Shown here: positions 1-8,766 of the stretch, one piece after another
Layout of the letters: every line of letters begins with the position of its first letter
Position numbering within the stretch: the first letter of the stretch is position 1
NCBI RefSeq assembly: GCF_900102085.1
Contig: NZ_FMVM01000003.1
Location: 310,001 to 374,000, forward strand
Direction of reading: 5' to 3'
From: Paenibacillus polysaccharolyticus
Lineage (GTDB): Bacteria > Bacillota > Bacilli > Paenibacillales > Paenibacillaceae
DNA length: 64,000 nt
Position numbers and translations under genes: made by a program
Notes under the pieces: model-generated
What the model was told of the DNA's origin: nothing
Database searches by the model: none
Seen by the model: only the letters and a program-made list of their open reading frames with translations

Positions 1-2230
1 ATTGACCACTTTCGCCAGTCAATACCGCTTGATCCACATAAAACTGACTTGTAAGCAGATCTGATTTTACCCGAACACGACCGTTGGATTCCATGGAGAC
101 CACTTCGAATTGAGCAACTGTTTTCAATGCAATCTTCTGCGCTACATCCTGATTTGTTCCAAGGGTAACCGCAACATTATCCCCTACCTTCAAATCAGAC
201 AGACTAGCCGTTGATTTGTTATACATTTCAACCGCTGGTGCTGTCGTATAAGGAACTGTAATCGTCTGGTTGCCAGATAACAAGCTGATTTTTCGGTTTG
301 TTGTATCAATATTACTAATTGTGCCTTCGTATTTGTAAATTATCTTCACAGACAATGCACGAGTTCCCACATAAGTCAGATCCAGTTTGCGTCCGTCGTT
401 GAGCAAGGACTCCAGACCTGCCAGTGTCGGTTTGACTGTGTTATAGTCCATTTTTGTTTTCTCATCCAGTGTGAATACATAAGGTTTTTTATTTGCATCC
501 AGTACAGTAAGCACTTTGGTCTTACTGTTATAGGATACAACTGTAGCCCCGTTCAGAGGCTCCATTTGCCGGCCAATCACCTGAATGCGAGTTACCTGGT
601 CATCACTGTTTAATGTTAATTCAACCTTGTCACCATTGTTCGCATCTGTAATCAGGTCATTCAGCGTTGCATCTTGAATACCATTAATAATCACTTCCGG
701 TTTCTCGCTCAGCAATTTTGCTTCAAGTGAACCTCCATCACGTTTATACGTCAATGTGGATTGGTTGCCGCCGATCTCAACTAATGTTCCACGAACGGAT
801 TGTTCTACGCCCTGATTCAGCTCAATTGTCTGCAGAACACTGTCTTTGACAGTGTATTTCACAGTGCTGCCTGCCTTCAAATCAGCCAAAGACAAAATGC
901 GGTTTTGATAACGAATAATTAGATTATCTGTATACGTATACTGCTCTGTTGCCCCCGCAGCATTCACGAGCTTGATCGTTTTTCCGGAAGTAACCACTTC
1001 CGCAACTACACCGCTGTCACTCTTGTTAACGATACCGGATTTAACCCGGATGACCACTGTTTTTTTGTCAGCAGAGAACGTCTCGCGCTGTACTTCAATG
1101 ATGCTGTCCACTGTAATATCAGACAATTTAATTGCTTTTCCGTTCTGATCCATGAATGCAGTATTCTCATCATAAGTATATGTTTCATAGTTTTCGCCTA
1201 CAAAGAGACCGATTTTGTTCCCGGACAATGCACGCGCAAACGTACCTTCTACGCTCTCCATTTGTTGCTTGGCATCAACAACCTCCACATAGGAAGCTGC
1301 ACCTGCCGAACCAACGATAAGAACTTTCGTATATAGTTTCACATCCGATGCAGATGCTCGTGTTTCACTATCTTTGGTAAAGTACGGGGTATTGCTGTTC
1401 ACTGCATAGTTAACCGTTTTGCCGTCAACTAGTAGCGTGATCTGCCCGTCTTTCAATCCGGTAACATAACCCGTAGAAGTATTCGGATACTTCGTATCCG
1501 TCAACGATTCACCACGACTAAAAAATGTCGCAAGCTGAGCACGAGTTACAGAGCCTGTCGGATTGAACTTGTTGTTTTCCAAACCTTTGGCCAGATCCAA
1601 ACTAACAGCCAGATTTACATACCCTTTCGCACTGTCTGAAATATTTGCGTTGTCAGCAAATCCAGTGGACTGATTATTCTGTGCTTTCGCTTCAGCATCT
1701 TTGTTCAACGAGCGGATTAATAGTTTAGTAATCCATTCACGAGTTGCCGGCTTTTGTCCCCATGTTGTTTTGGAGACATCAGATGATGCTTCTTCCGTTT
1801 TATCCACGAGTCCCAATTGAAGTGCAAGCGCAACATATGGCTTAAAGTAGTTTCCTACTTGCATATTTGTCGGTAATGCCGCAGCCGTGCTCGTGTTCAA
1901 CTGCGATTCCATATTCATAAAACGGATGGCCATCGTTATCGCTTCTTGTTGCGTTACCGCGTCCCCTGGACGAAACAGGCCGTTATTGCCGAGAAGAATA
2001 CCTTGATACGCCAGCTTGTATACATGTTTCTCAGCCCAGTATCCAGCCTTGATATCACTAAACAAACCTGTTGGTGCAGCCGTACTTTGTACTGCCGTAT
2101 TTTGGCCCTGTCCCGTTTCTGTTGTGTCTGCTGCCATAGCAGCTCCACCCGCGCTAAGGGCCATCATGCCTGCAAGCACGGCTGATACTACTTTTTTAGA
2201 GTGTGATGGATGGTTATATTTAAAAGTCAC
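1..2230 (-). CDS. S-layer homology (SLH) domain surface protein, C-terminus beyond window
   Basis: The first 743 codons of a secreted protein are present; the 3' end lies outside the window. The start is GTG at 2230, preceded by GAGAGGGG eight bases upstream. A typical signal peptide follows (KK near residue 13, hydrophobic stretch, AMA cleavage area near residue 33). Residues about 53-250 hold three SLH-type repeats, recognisable from FSDI...WAEKHV, FKPYVALALQLGLV and FADNANISDSAKGYVNLAV...FNPTGSVTRAQLA. SLH domains bind pyruvylated secondary cell-wall polymers. The rest is a long series of beta-rich stretches (for example VTGLKDGQITLLVDGK) without a recognised catalytic motif, typical of large Paenibacillus surface proteins. 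It follows the GerMN lipoprotein gene by 71 bp and may share its transcript. The specific function is unknown. Confidence 0.9.
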   Translation of the reverse strand, partial: MTFKYNHPSHSKKVVSAVLAGMMALSAGGAAMAADTTETGQGQNTAVQSTAAPTGLFSDIKAGYWAEKHVYKLAYQGILLGNNGLFRPGDAVTQQEAITMAIRFMNMESQLNTSTAAALPTNMQVGNYFKPYVALALQLGLVDKTEEASSDVSKTTWGQKPATREWITKLLIRSLNKDAEAKAQNNQSTGFADNANISDSAKGYVNLAVSLDLAKGLENNKFNPTGSVTRAQLATFFSRGESLTDTKYPNTSTGYVTGLKDGQITLLVDGKTVNYAVNSNTPYFTKDSETRASASDVKLYTKVLIVGSAGAASYVEVVDAKQQMESVEGTFARALSGNKIGLFVGENYETYTYDENTAFMDQNGKAIKLSDITVDSIIEVQRETFSADKKTVVIRVKSGIVNKSDSGVVAEVVTSGKTIKLVNAAGATEQYTYTDNLIIRYQNRILSLADLKAGSTVKYTVKDSVLQTIELNQGVEQSVRGTLVEIGGNQSTLTYKRDGGSLEAKLLSEKPEVIINGIQDATLNDLITDANNGDKVELTLNSDDQVTRIQVIGRQMEPLNGATVVSYNSKTKVLTVLDANKKPYVFTLDEKTKMDYNTVKPTLAGLESLLNDGRKLDLTYVGTRALSVKIIYKYEGTISNIDTTNRKISLLSGNQTITVPYTTAPAVEMYNKSTASLSDLKVGDNVAVTLGTNQDVAQKIALKTVAQFEVVSMESNGRVRVKSDLLTSQFYVDQAVLTGESGQ

Positions 2231-2301
2231 CTATGATTCCCCTCTCTCATATAAAAACGACCTCAATCCGTGAGTCTACGGTAACGCACTTGAAGCAAAA
2301 C

Positions 2302-2997
2302 TTAATTGGATCTTGTCATTGGATGTTCAAGATCCACATGTCCCATCAAACTTTCAGTTGATTTACCATCTACCAGCAGATCAAGTGATTTTACCTCATC
2401 GAACTGGAAGAACGTTTGTTTCAACGCATCGATGGCAAACGATTCACCACCAGCACCAAGACGTGCCGTATCCGGCATATGAATATCCAGTGTCAGTGCT
2501 CCATCCTTGAATTGAACTGATTTCAGCTCAATATCTTTGGACCATAGCGGAACGAGCTTCTCATCTTTGCTTTGCTGCAAAGAAGCAAAAGCCTCTTTAT
2601 ATTTGTCATCTTCCGATGCAAACGTAATTTCGGCTGTCGCTTTGTGAAGTTCCAGCTCCTCCGGATCGGTATAAAACACTTCGATAGACTTCTTCTCCTT
2701 GCTGTCGGATGTTGAAGGTTTGTCCGTAGATACTTCACCAGAAGAAGCTCCACCAGAAGACGTTGTTCCCTCCGAGCTTCCGTTCGCTGAGTTAGATGGT
2801 GTTGTGTTATCCTCGGAACCAGCTGTCGTAGGGTCGGTAATGACCTGACCGTCCACTTCTGTAGCGCCGTTCCCTGTTTGTGTCTCTGATCCCGCACCTT
2901 GTGTCTGGTTTGGAGCAGCTGTCGGTTTACTACCACATCCAGCAGCTACGGCCATGACCGTTACCAGCAAAGCTGCGATCCATATTTTTTTGTTCAT
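2302..2997 (-). CDS. GerMN-domain lipoprotein
   Basis: This 231-residue protein begins with a lipoprotein signal peptide (KK, hydrophobic core, AAGC with Cys21 as the likely lipidated residue). Residues about 25-105 are a low-complexity Ser/Thr/Gly/Glu-rich linker, as expected for a surface tether. Residues about 110-231 resemble the GerMN domain of the spore germination and sporulation protein GerM: LTLDIHMPDTARLGAGGESFAIDAL-like core, followed by FFQFDEVKSLDLLVDGK and a GH near the end. GerM-type proteins act at the cell wall, often alongside amidases. The gene sits 34 bp after an amidase gene and is probably cotranscribed with it. The exact role here is inferred. Confidence 0.82.
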   Translation of the reverse strand: MNKKIWIAALLVTVMAVAAGCGSKPTAAPNQTQGAGSETQTGNGATEVDGQVITDPTTAGSEDNTTPSNSANGSSEGTTSSGGASSGEVSTDKPSTSDSKEKKSIEVFYTDPEELELHKATAEITFASEDDKYKEAFASLQQSKDEKLVPLWSKDIELKSVQFKDGALTLDIHMPDTARLGAGGESFAIDALKQTFFQFDEVKSLDLLVDGKSTESLMGHVDLEHPMTRSN

Positions 2998-3031
2998 TCT
3001 AACTCATCCTCCTCAGCATAAGGGTTGTCCC

Positions 3032-4441
3032 TTATTGAATTCCCAAATACTCCTTGATCCCAGCAACAATACCTTTGGCTACATTGTTCTGGAAATTTTC
3101 CGTAAACAATACAGCTTCATCACTCTTGTTGCTAAGGAATCCTCCCTCTAACAGCACCGCAGGCATCGTTGTTTCACGGGTTACGTGGAGACTGGCCATT
3201 TTTACTCCCCGGTCTTTTAAACCGGAAGACTTCACGAGATACTTGTGCATAATATTAGCCAGTTCCTTACTAACCGAGCGGGAATAAAAAGTTTCTACCC
3301 CCGTTGCCGCGACAGGGCCGCTATTCGCATGAATGGAGATGAAGATATCTGCATTTATGTTCTGTGCAACCTTCACACGTTCTTTCAGTGCGAGAAATGT
3401 ATCATCACTACGTGTTAATACGACATCGATCTGAGGCTCTTTTTTCAGAAGTGCCTCCACTTTTAATGCCATGGCAAGATTGAAATCTTTTTCTCTTTTG
3501 CCTGTAACACCAATCGCTCCAGGGTCTTGATCTCCGTGCCCCGCATCGATGACTACAACTTTCTTGCCATTCCCACCAACGGGCGGAGCAGGTGTGCTAC
3601 CTTGATTGTTTAGATCAATGATGAGCAATCCTGAATCGTTCTGCACACTGTACCCTTTGGCACCTGTCAGATCAATAACAAACCGAATGGTAGAAGGACT
3701 GTTGCTATATAAGGAATAACGAATTTGAGACACATCTGGATAACCGTTAACAACGAGTTGACCATTTTGATTGCTATCCAGCGCCTGACCTTGACTAAAC
3801 GAATCCGCAAAAGCCGTATTTGGCAGATCAATTACAATTCGATCCGGGCCGTTCATCGTAAATACGTTCGGCTTTGTGCTTCCACTTGTAGCAATCATGA
3901 AACGGTTGTCGCTAAAGCTAATACCGTTCACTTGTACAAGACCTTCCTGACTCGATCCTCCGCCATCGTTACCAGAGTTCGGGGGAGTGGTTGTCCCGTT
4001 TCCGGAACCTGCATTCTGGGTAACTAATGTTACCGTCTTCGTGGTGTTGTTCCAACCCACCTTAAGACCCATTTGCTCTCCGATGAAACGGAGTGGTACT
4101 AAAGTCGTACCATTTTTTACGAGGGGCGGGGCATCCAGGTCTACGTTACTGCCGTTCACTGTTGCCGTCTTCTGTCCAACAATCATCTGCATGGCAGTGT
4201 TGTCTTTGCTAATCGTCACCGTTTGCGACTGTTGTTTCCAATCGACAGAGTATCCCAAACTTTCGGAAACCGTACGAATCGGAACCATCACCTTACCATT
4301 GATGTTATCCGCTTTCGCATCCGAAGGCTGTACGATCTCATTCCCGTCTAGGATAATTTTCGTGTCTGCTGCTGCATGACTATAGCCCGGGAAAACGAGC
4401 CCAAAGACAAATAACAGTACCAAAAAACCGAACTTCTTCAT
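3032..4441 (-). CDS. N-acetylmuramoyl-L-alanine amidase (Amidase_3) with copper-amine-oxidase-like and AMIN domains
   Basis: This secreted peptidoglycan hydrolase has 469 residues. A signal peptide (about 1-24) is followed by a copper amine oxidase N-terminal-like stalk domain (about 28-140, VPIRTVSESLGYSVDW and VPLRFIGEQMGLKVGW). A Gly/Ser linker leads to an AMIN-type wall-targeting domain (about 170-280), then the catalytic zinc amidase domain (about 295-467). Metal and catalytic motifs are visible: DAGHGDQDPGA, REKDF with Glu, ISIHANS and LLEGGFLSN. Amidase_3 enzymes cleave the bond between MurNAc and L-Ala. It is a close paralog of the next gene upstream (4701-6107) with the same domain order, so the pair is a tandem duplication. 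Likely roles are cell separation or sporulation and germination remodelling (inference). Confidence 0.93.
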   Translation of the reverse strand: MKKFGFLVLLFVFGLVFPGYSHAAADTKIILDGNEIVQPSDAKADNINGKVMVPIRTVSESLGYSVDWKQQSQTVTISKDNTAMQMIVGQKTATVNGSNVDLDAPPLVKNGTTLVPLRFIGEQMGLKVGWNNTTKTVTLVTQNAGSGNGTTTPPNSGNDGGGSSQEGLVQVNGISFSDNRFMIATSGSTKPNVFTMNGPDRIVIDLPNTAFADSFSQGQALDSNQNGQLVVNGYPDVSQIRYSLYSNSPSTIRFVIDLTGAKGYSVQNDSGLLIIDLNNQGSTPAPPVGGNGKKVVVIDAGHGDQDPGAIGVTGKREKDFNLAMALKVEALLKKEPQIDVVLTRSDDTFLALKERVKVAQNINADIFISIHANSGPVAATGVETFYSRSVSKELANIMHKYLVKSSGLKDRGVKMASLHVTRETTMPAVLLEGGFLSNKSDEAVLFTENFQNNVAKGIVAGIKEYLGIQ

Positions 4442-4583
4442 CCTTCACCCCTACCAATCTCATATTTTTTTGCCGCATGTTGTAGGCTTGCAACTTTCAC
4501 TGCGCACTTGGGCATTACCAGACACCTATTAGACGTCTCCCAATCTCAAAAGTTGCGAATATATTCCAACATAACAGAAAAAA

Positions 4584-4593
4584 AACGTTGTCA
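4584..4593 (-). promoter_or_regulatory. TGACAACGTT element upstream of amidase 3032-4441
   Basis: On the minus strand the sequence ATTTGACAACGTT lies about 145 bases before the start codon. TTGACA matches a sigma-A -35 element, but no convincing -10 is found at 16-18 bases, so the promoter call is weak. The same ten bases occur ahead of the paralogous amidase. Confidence 0.3.
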
Positions 4594-4700
4594 AATCAAG
4601 CTTTTTTTACATTTTAATGTCTTATTTTTTCCTAATTTATCAATTATGCATCTTGAAACAACGGTCTTCCCTACTCTGCATATTTACGAAAAATCCCATT

Positions 4701-6107
4701 CTACAAACTCAAATAATCTAAAATTCCGTCGACAATCGCTTGAGCACACTGATCCTGATATGACTCTGTAAGCATCAGAGCTTCATCGGTTGGATTGCTC
4801 AAAAAACCCAATTCAAGGAGTACAGCCGGCATCGATGTTTCCCGAGTCACGTGCAGACTCGCCACTTTTACACCGCGATCTTTAAGTCCTGTAACAGGTA
4901 ATACGTGCTTGTGAAGGATTTCCGCTAAACTTTTACTTTCTTTTCGTGTGTACAATGTTTCTATCCCGTTTGGAACCGGAGTTGTGAATTTGTTTCCATG
5001 AATGGACACAAACAGATTCGCCTGGTTCAGCTTCGCTATATCCACACGTTGTTGCAAGGAAAGTTCTGTATCATCCTGACGTGTAATCACGGTCTGAATG
5101 TTGTCATGCTGTTCCAGAAGCGCCTTCACTTTAAGTCCTACCGCTAGATTAAAATCTTTTTCGTAAGCACCTGATACACTGACTGCGCCAGACTGACGTC
5201 CACCATGTCCAGGGTCAATAACAATCACTGTTTTACCGTTATTCTCCGGTAAGGCTGGCTGACTACCCGATGTTCCATTCGCAGCTGAGAGATCAACGAG
5301 CAACACGTTATTCTCTCCAAGTGACCAGTTTGCTGTTGTACTTTGATTTAGATCCAAAACCACTCGCACCGTCGATGGCGACTGGCTGAACATGGCAAAT
5401 CGGACTTTAGAAACAAGAGATGAGTCCATAACATCGATTTGCCCACTTCCGTCCGGATTCGAAGCCTGTCCCTGTACAAATGTCTGTGAAAAGGTGGTAT
5501 TCGGCAGATCTACAATAATCCGCTCAGGCCCGCTAATACTAGACACTTTAGGGCTGATGTTTCCATTTGTCGCAACGATTAAACGGTCTCCGCTGTAACT
5601 TATGCTTTGCAGTTCCGTCAAACCAACCGGGGCAGGAGTCACCACCGGATCACTGTCAGGCTCCGTATCTACTACAGGTGGAATACTAAACAGGCTAACC
5701 GTTTTAGTACCATTGTCCCATCCTACCTGTAGTCCCATGCCCTCACCTACAAAACGCAAAGGTACTAGTGTTGTACCCTGTTTAATCAAGGGAGGTGCAT
5801 CCAGATTGACGACATTTCCATTAATCGTAGCTGCATCTTTGCCAGCCGTCATCTCGATGGAGCTATTGCCTCGCTGAACGTGCACCGTTTGCGTTGCCTG
5901 TTCCCATTTCACGTCATAACCCAGGTTTTCGGATACAATCCGAATCGGAACCATGACCGTTTTCCCAATATTCTCTGCGGGTGCTCCTACTTTTTGGTCA
6001 ATGGTGACTCCATCAAGCACGATCGAAGGCGCACGGTCTGCATGAGCCATCACTGGGAAAAGACAAAGGAACAGAAAAAAAATGACTGCTGCCGACCATT
6101 TCTTCAT
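4701..6107 (-). CDS. N-acetylmuramoyl-L-alanine amidase (Amidase_3), tandem paralog
   Basis: The 468-residue protein has the same architecture as its neighbour at 3032-4441. It has a signal peptide, a copper-amine-oxidase-like stalk (VPIRIVSENLGYDVKW, VPLRFVGEGMGLQVGW), an AMIN domain at about 165-270 and a C-terminal zinc amidase domain. Catalytic motifs are DPGHGGRQSGA, YEKDFNLA, VSIHGNK and LLELGFLSN. One visible difference is the penultimate motif (SIHGNK against SIHANS), close to a zinc-binding His, so substrate preference may differ. The two genes are separated by 259 bp rather than joined, so each probably has its own promoter; both carry TGACAACGTT at a similar distance upstream. Confidence 0.93.
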   Translation of the reverse strand: MKKWSAAVIFFLFLCLFPVMAHADRAPSIVLDGVTIDQKVGAPAENIGKTVMVPIRIVSENLGYDVKWEQATQTVHVQRGNSSIEMTAGKDAATINGNVVNLDAPPLIKQGTTLVPLRFVGEGMGLQVGWDNGTKTVSLFSIPPVVDTEPDSDPVVTPAPVGLTELQSISYSGDRLIVATNGNISPKVSSISGPERIIVDLPNTTFSQTFVQGQASNPDGSGQIDVMDSSLVSKVRFAMFSQSPSTVRVVLDLNQSTTANWSLGENNVLLVDLSAANGTSGSQPALPENNGKTVIVIDPGHGGRQSGAVSVSGAYEKDFNLAVGLKVKALLEQHDNIQTVITRQDDTELSLQQRVDIAKLNQANLFVSIHGNKFTTPVPNGIETLYTRKESKSLAEILHKHVLPVTGLKDRGVKVASLHVTRETSMPAVLLELGFLSNPTDEALMLTESYQDQCAQAIVDGILDYLSL

Positions 6108-6231
6108 TCGTCATCCACCATTCTAGTTAAGATATGTAGATTTGAGGCCTGATTCACTACCAGTATTACGCTATGTACCCTTCCATAATCTACTATCCAG
6201 TCTATCAGATAATGTCTAGTGATCCGGTTAC

Positions 6232-6241
6232 AACGTTGTCA
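6232..6241 (-). promoter_or_regulatory. TGACAACGTT element upstream of amidase 4701-6107
   Basis: The identical TGACAACGTT is found about 130 bases before this amidase start, here extended to the palindrome ACAACGTTGT and followed by TGTAACC. Conservation between the paralogs suggests a common control element; its regulator is not identified. Confidence 0.3.
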
Positions 6242-6269
6242 TATTTAGTCGGAAAATAACAAAGCAAAG

Positions 6270-6323
6270 AAGCCTCCATCTTGAACAAAGGAACGTGAAC
6301 ATTCCTTGTCCAGATGGAGGCTT
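6270..6323 (-). terminator. Terminator after leuD
   Basis: A long hairpin pairs AAGCCTCCATCT with AGATGGAGGCTT, with an inner ACAAAGGAA/TTCCTTGT stem. The minus-strand downstream side is T-rich. It ends the leuCD unit. Confidence 0.8.
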
Positions 6324-6341
6324 GGTGTTTAATCACTTTAT

Positions 6342-6944
6342 TTAGCCAAAAAGTTTAGCCGCATGGCGCTCTTCATAGGCAGTAATCGCATCATCATGTT
6401 GAAGTGTCAGACCGATGTCATCCAGTCCTTGCAACAGGAATTGACGACGGTGTTCGTCCAGATCAAAATCGATATGCAATCCGTGTGCGTCTGTAATCGT
6501 TTTGTTTTCCAGATTCACATTCATCTCATAATTTTCATGCTTTGCTGTACGCTGAAACAAGTCTTCTACCTGCTCTTCGGACAGTTTAATCGGCAAAATT
6601 CCGTTTTTGAAACAGTTGTTATAGAAGATATCCGCAAAAGATGGTGCAATGACACAACGGAATCCATAATCCATAATTGCCCATGGTGCATGCTCACGGG
6701 AAGACCCGCAACCAAAATTAGCACGAGAAATTAGAATTGATGCTCCTTCATAACGAGGCTTGTTCATTTCGAAGGAAGGATTGTTGTTTCCCTCTTCATC
6801 AAAACGCCATTCGTAGAACAAAAACTGTCCAAATCCGGTGCGTTCAATCCGCTTCAAAAATTGTTTCGGGATAATTGCGTCTGTATCTACATTGACCCGG
6901 TCTACCGGTGCCACGATGCCTTGCAGTGTTTGAAATGCTTCCAT
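6342..6944 (-). CDS. leuD: 3-isopropylmalate dehydratase small subunit
   Basis: LeuD (200 residues) forms the swivel subunit of isopropylmalate isomerase, which converts 2-isopropylmalate to 3-isopropylmalate in leucine synthesis. Family motifs are [17 protein letters not shown] near the N-terminus and the active-site loop [13 protein letters not shown] at about residues 73-85. The length is normal for the family. AGGGAG precedes the ATG. It follows leuC by 31 bp and the two subunits are almost certainly cotranscribed; a strong terminator follows at once. Confidence 0.97.
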   Translation of the reverse strand: MEAFQTLQGIVAPVDRVNVDTDAIIPKQFLKRIERTGFGQFLFYEWRFDEEGNNNPSFEMNKPRYEGASILISRANFGCGSSREHAPWAIMDYGFRCVIAPSFADIFYNNCFKNGILPIKLSEEQVEDLFQRTAKHENYEMNVNLENKTITDAHGLHIDFDLDEHRRQFLLQGLDDIGLTLQHDDAITAYEERHAAKLFG

Positions 6945-6975
6945 ATGTTCCGTTCTCCCTTCTGGCGATTATCGC

Positions 6976-8397
6976 TTAGATCGCTGCTTCTGTTTTGAAA
7001 TTCCAGTCACGTACGTCTACAAAATGTCCTTTAACCGCTGCCGCTGCCGCCATTGCTGGTGACACCAGATGCGTACGTCCTCCGCGTCCTTGACGTCCTT
7101 CAAAGTTACGGTTGGAAGTAGATGCACAACGTTGTCCCGGCTTCAGTACGTCCGGATTCATCGCGAGGCACATACTGCAGCCTGCGTCACGCCATTCAAA
7201 ACCAGCTTCAGTGAAAATTTTGTCCAAACCTTCTTCTTCCGCCTGGATTTTAACACGTCCGGAGCCTGGTACAACAATAGCAGTTACATTACTGGAAACG
7301 GTGTGACCTTTGGCCACTTTTGCCGCTGCACGCAGATCTTCAATCCGTCCATTCGTACAAGAACCGATAAATACATAATCAATCGGAATCTCTGCAATCG
7401 GTGTTCCAGGTGTAAGTCCCATATATTCAAGCGCTTTTTCAGCCGCTTTACGCTCATTTTCTGTAGGCAGTTCTGCTGGTACAGGAACTTTGGAAGAAAT
7501 ATCGGTTCCCATGCCTGGGCTAGTACCCCAGGTTACTTGTGGGATCAGTGATTCCACATCAATTTCAACGACATGGTCAAACTCAGCACCTTCATCCGTC
7601 ACAAGCTCTTTCCATGCTGCAACAGCTTCATCAAACTTAGCACCTGTAGGAACATACTCGCGTCCACGCAGATATTCAAACGTTGTTTCATCCGGAGCGA
7701 TCAGTCCTGCTCTTGCTCCACCTTCAATGGACATGTTACATACCGTCATACGCTCTTCCATGCTCAGTTCACGGATGGATTCCCCTGTATACTCGATAAC
7801 ATAACCTGTTGCAAAGTCTGTGCCGTACTTGGCAATGACCGCAAGGATCATGTCTTTCGCCGTAACACCCGGGTTACGTTTGCCGACAAAACGAACTTCC
7901 ATCGTTTTTGCTTTTGCTTGCTGCAAACATTGTGTTGCCATAACGTGTTCCACTTCACTTGTTCCGATACCAAATGCAAGTGCACCAAATGCCCCGTGAG
8001 TAGATGTGTGGCTGTCGCCGCATACAATCGTTTTACCTGGATGAGTCAGGCCCAGCTCAGGTCCCATAACGTGTACTACACCTTGGTCAATCGTGTCCAG
8101 ATCGTACAACTTCACGCCGAAATCACGGCAGTTCTGAGACAGTGTGTCAATTTGCTGTTTGGAGATCGGATCTGTAATGTTGAAACGATCCTTCGTTGGC
8201 ACGTTGTGATCCATTGTTGCAAATGTCAGCTCTGGACGGCGAACTTTTCGACCGCTCAGACGAAGTCCTTCAAATGCTTGCGGAGATGTTACTTCGTGCA
8301 CCAGGTGCAGGTCGATATACAGAATGCTTGGTTTTCCTTCTTCCTGATGAATTACGTGGTTTTCCCAAATTTTCTCAAACATCGTTTTTTTACTCAT
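6976..8397 (-). CDS. leuC: 3-isopropylmalate dehydratase large subunit
   Basis: LeuC is the aconitase-like [4Fe-4S] subunit of isopropylmalate isomerase. The cluster ligands are visible as GSCTNGR and GCSMC in the C-terminal third; [25 protein letters not shown] is the aconitase signature region. I place the start at the ATG at 8397 because GAGGTG lies six bases upstream and it gives 473 residues, the family norm. The frame stays open to 8499, but the 34 extra residues do not resemble LeuC. The upstream region shared with the divergent LysR gene contains a Fur box, a LysR-type palindrome and a leader hairpin, suggesting control by iron and by the LysR protein (inference). Confidence 0.96.
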   Translation of the reverse strand: MSKKTMFEKIWENHVIHQEEGKPSILYIDLHLVHEVTSPQAFEGLRLSGRKVRRPELTFATMDHNVPTKDRFNITDPISKQQIDTLSQNCRDFGVKLYDLDTIDQGVVHVMGPELGLTHPGKTIVCGDSHTSTHGAFGALAFGIGTSEVEHVMATQCLQQAKAKTMEVRFVGKRNPGVTAKDMILAVIAKYGTDFATGYVIEYTGESIRELSMEERMTVCNMSIEGGARAGLIAPDETTFEYLRGREYVPTGAKFDEAVAAWKELVTDEGAEFDHVVEIDVESLIPQVTWGTSPGMGTDISSKVPVPAELPTENERKAAEKALEYMGLTPGTPIAEIPIDYVFIGSCTNGRIEDLRAAAKVAKGHTVSSNVTAIVVPGSGRVKIQAEEEGLDKIFTEAGFEWRDAGCSMCLAMNPDVLKPGQRCASTSNRNFEGRQGRGGRTHLVSPAMAAAAAVKGHFVDVRDWNFKTEAAI

Positions 8398-8429
8398 CAT
8401 TTTCACCTCATCATAAGTTCGGTCCTTGG

Positions 8430-8467
8430 AAGAGCTTCGTGCATCTTTGTCTAAAAGTGAAGCTCTT
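8430..8467 (-). promoter_or_regulatory. Hairpin in leuC leader
   Basis: AAGAGCTTC pairs perfectly with GAAGCTCTT (9 bp) around a 20-base loop, about 20 bases ahead of the leuC ribosome site. There is no T-box core and no run of leucine codons, so the mechanism, if any, is unknown. Confidence 0.4.
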
Positions 8468-8528
8468 GAATGACCTAAATATATCACCCCGTCCTTCATT
8501 GTTCCAAGATATAATATCTATAGATGTG

Positions 8529-8543
8529 ATAGGTTTAACCTAT
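8529..8543. promoter_or_regulatory. LysR-type operator candidate (ATAGGTTTAACCTAT)
   Basis: This is a perfect 15-base palindrome with the T-N11-A signature of LysR regulator sites, lying between leuC and the divergent LysR gene. It overlaps a possible leuC promoter (TTAAAC, 16 bp, TATTAT on the minus strand). Binding by the neighbouring LysR protein is inferred. Confidence 0.55.
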
Positions 8544-8590
8544 AATAAGACAAACAGTAATAAACCACTGTAGAATACAGAGGTTTTAAT

Positions 8591-8605
8591 TGATAACAAT
8601 TATCA
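8591..8605. promoter_or_regulatory. Fur box candidate
   Basis: TGATAACAATTATCA matches the 7-1-7 Fur consensus TGATAATNATTATCA at all defined positions but one. It overlaps TTGTTA, a possible -35 for leuC (16 bp before TATTCT). LeuC needs an iron-sulfur cluster, so iron-dependent control is sensible. Confidence 0.6.
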
Positions 8606-8766
8606 TTATCATGTATAACTTATACTACGTGCATGTCTCGGCCCTGTCAATGCTTTAATTTCTCTTTTCGAATTCTTGTCCGGGCCATGCTTCCCTGATA
8701 AGAATAACGAACCCGTGCTCATTAATGTTATAATAACGACATCGATGAAAGGAATGACGTATCATT

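Noticed and set aside
7573-8454. Long plus-strand frame opposite leuC (293 codons)
   Set aside because: It is antisense to a clear leuC gene, has no ribosome site and encodes a Cys/Phe/His-rich sequence without a family.
8398-8499. N-terminal extension of LeuC to an ATG at 8499
   Set aside because: The 34 added residues do not resemble LeuC, the ribosome site lies before the ATG at 8397, and the DNA overlaps a leader hairpin.
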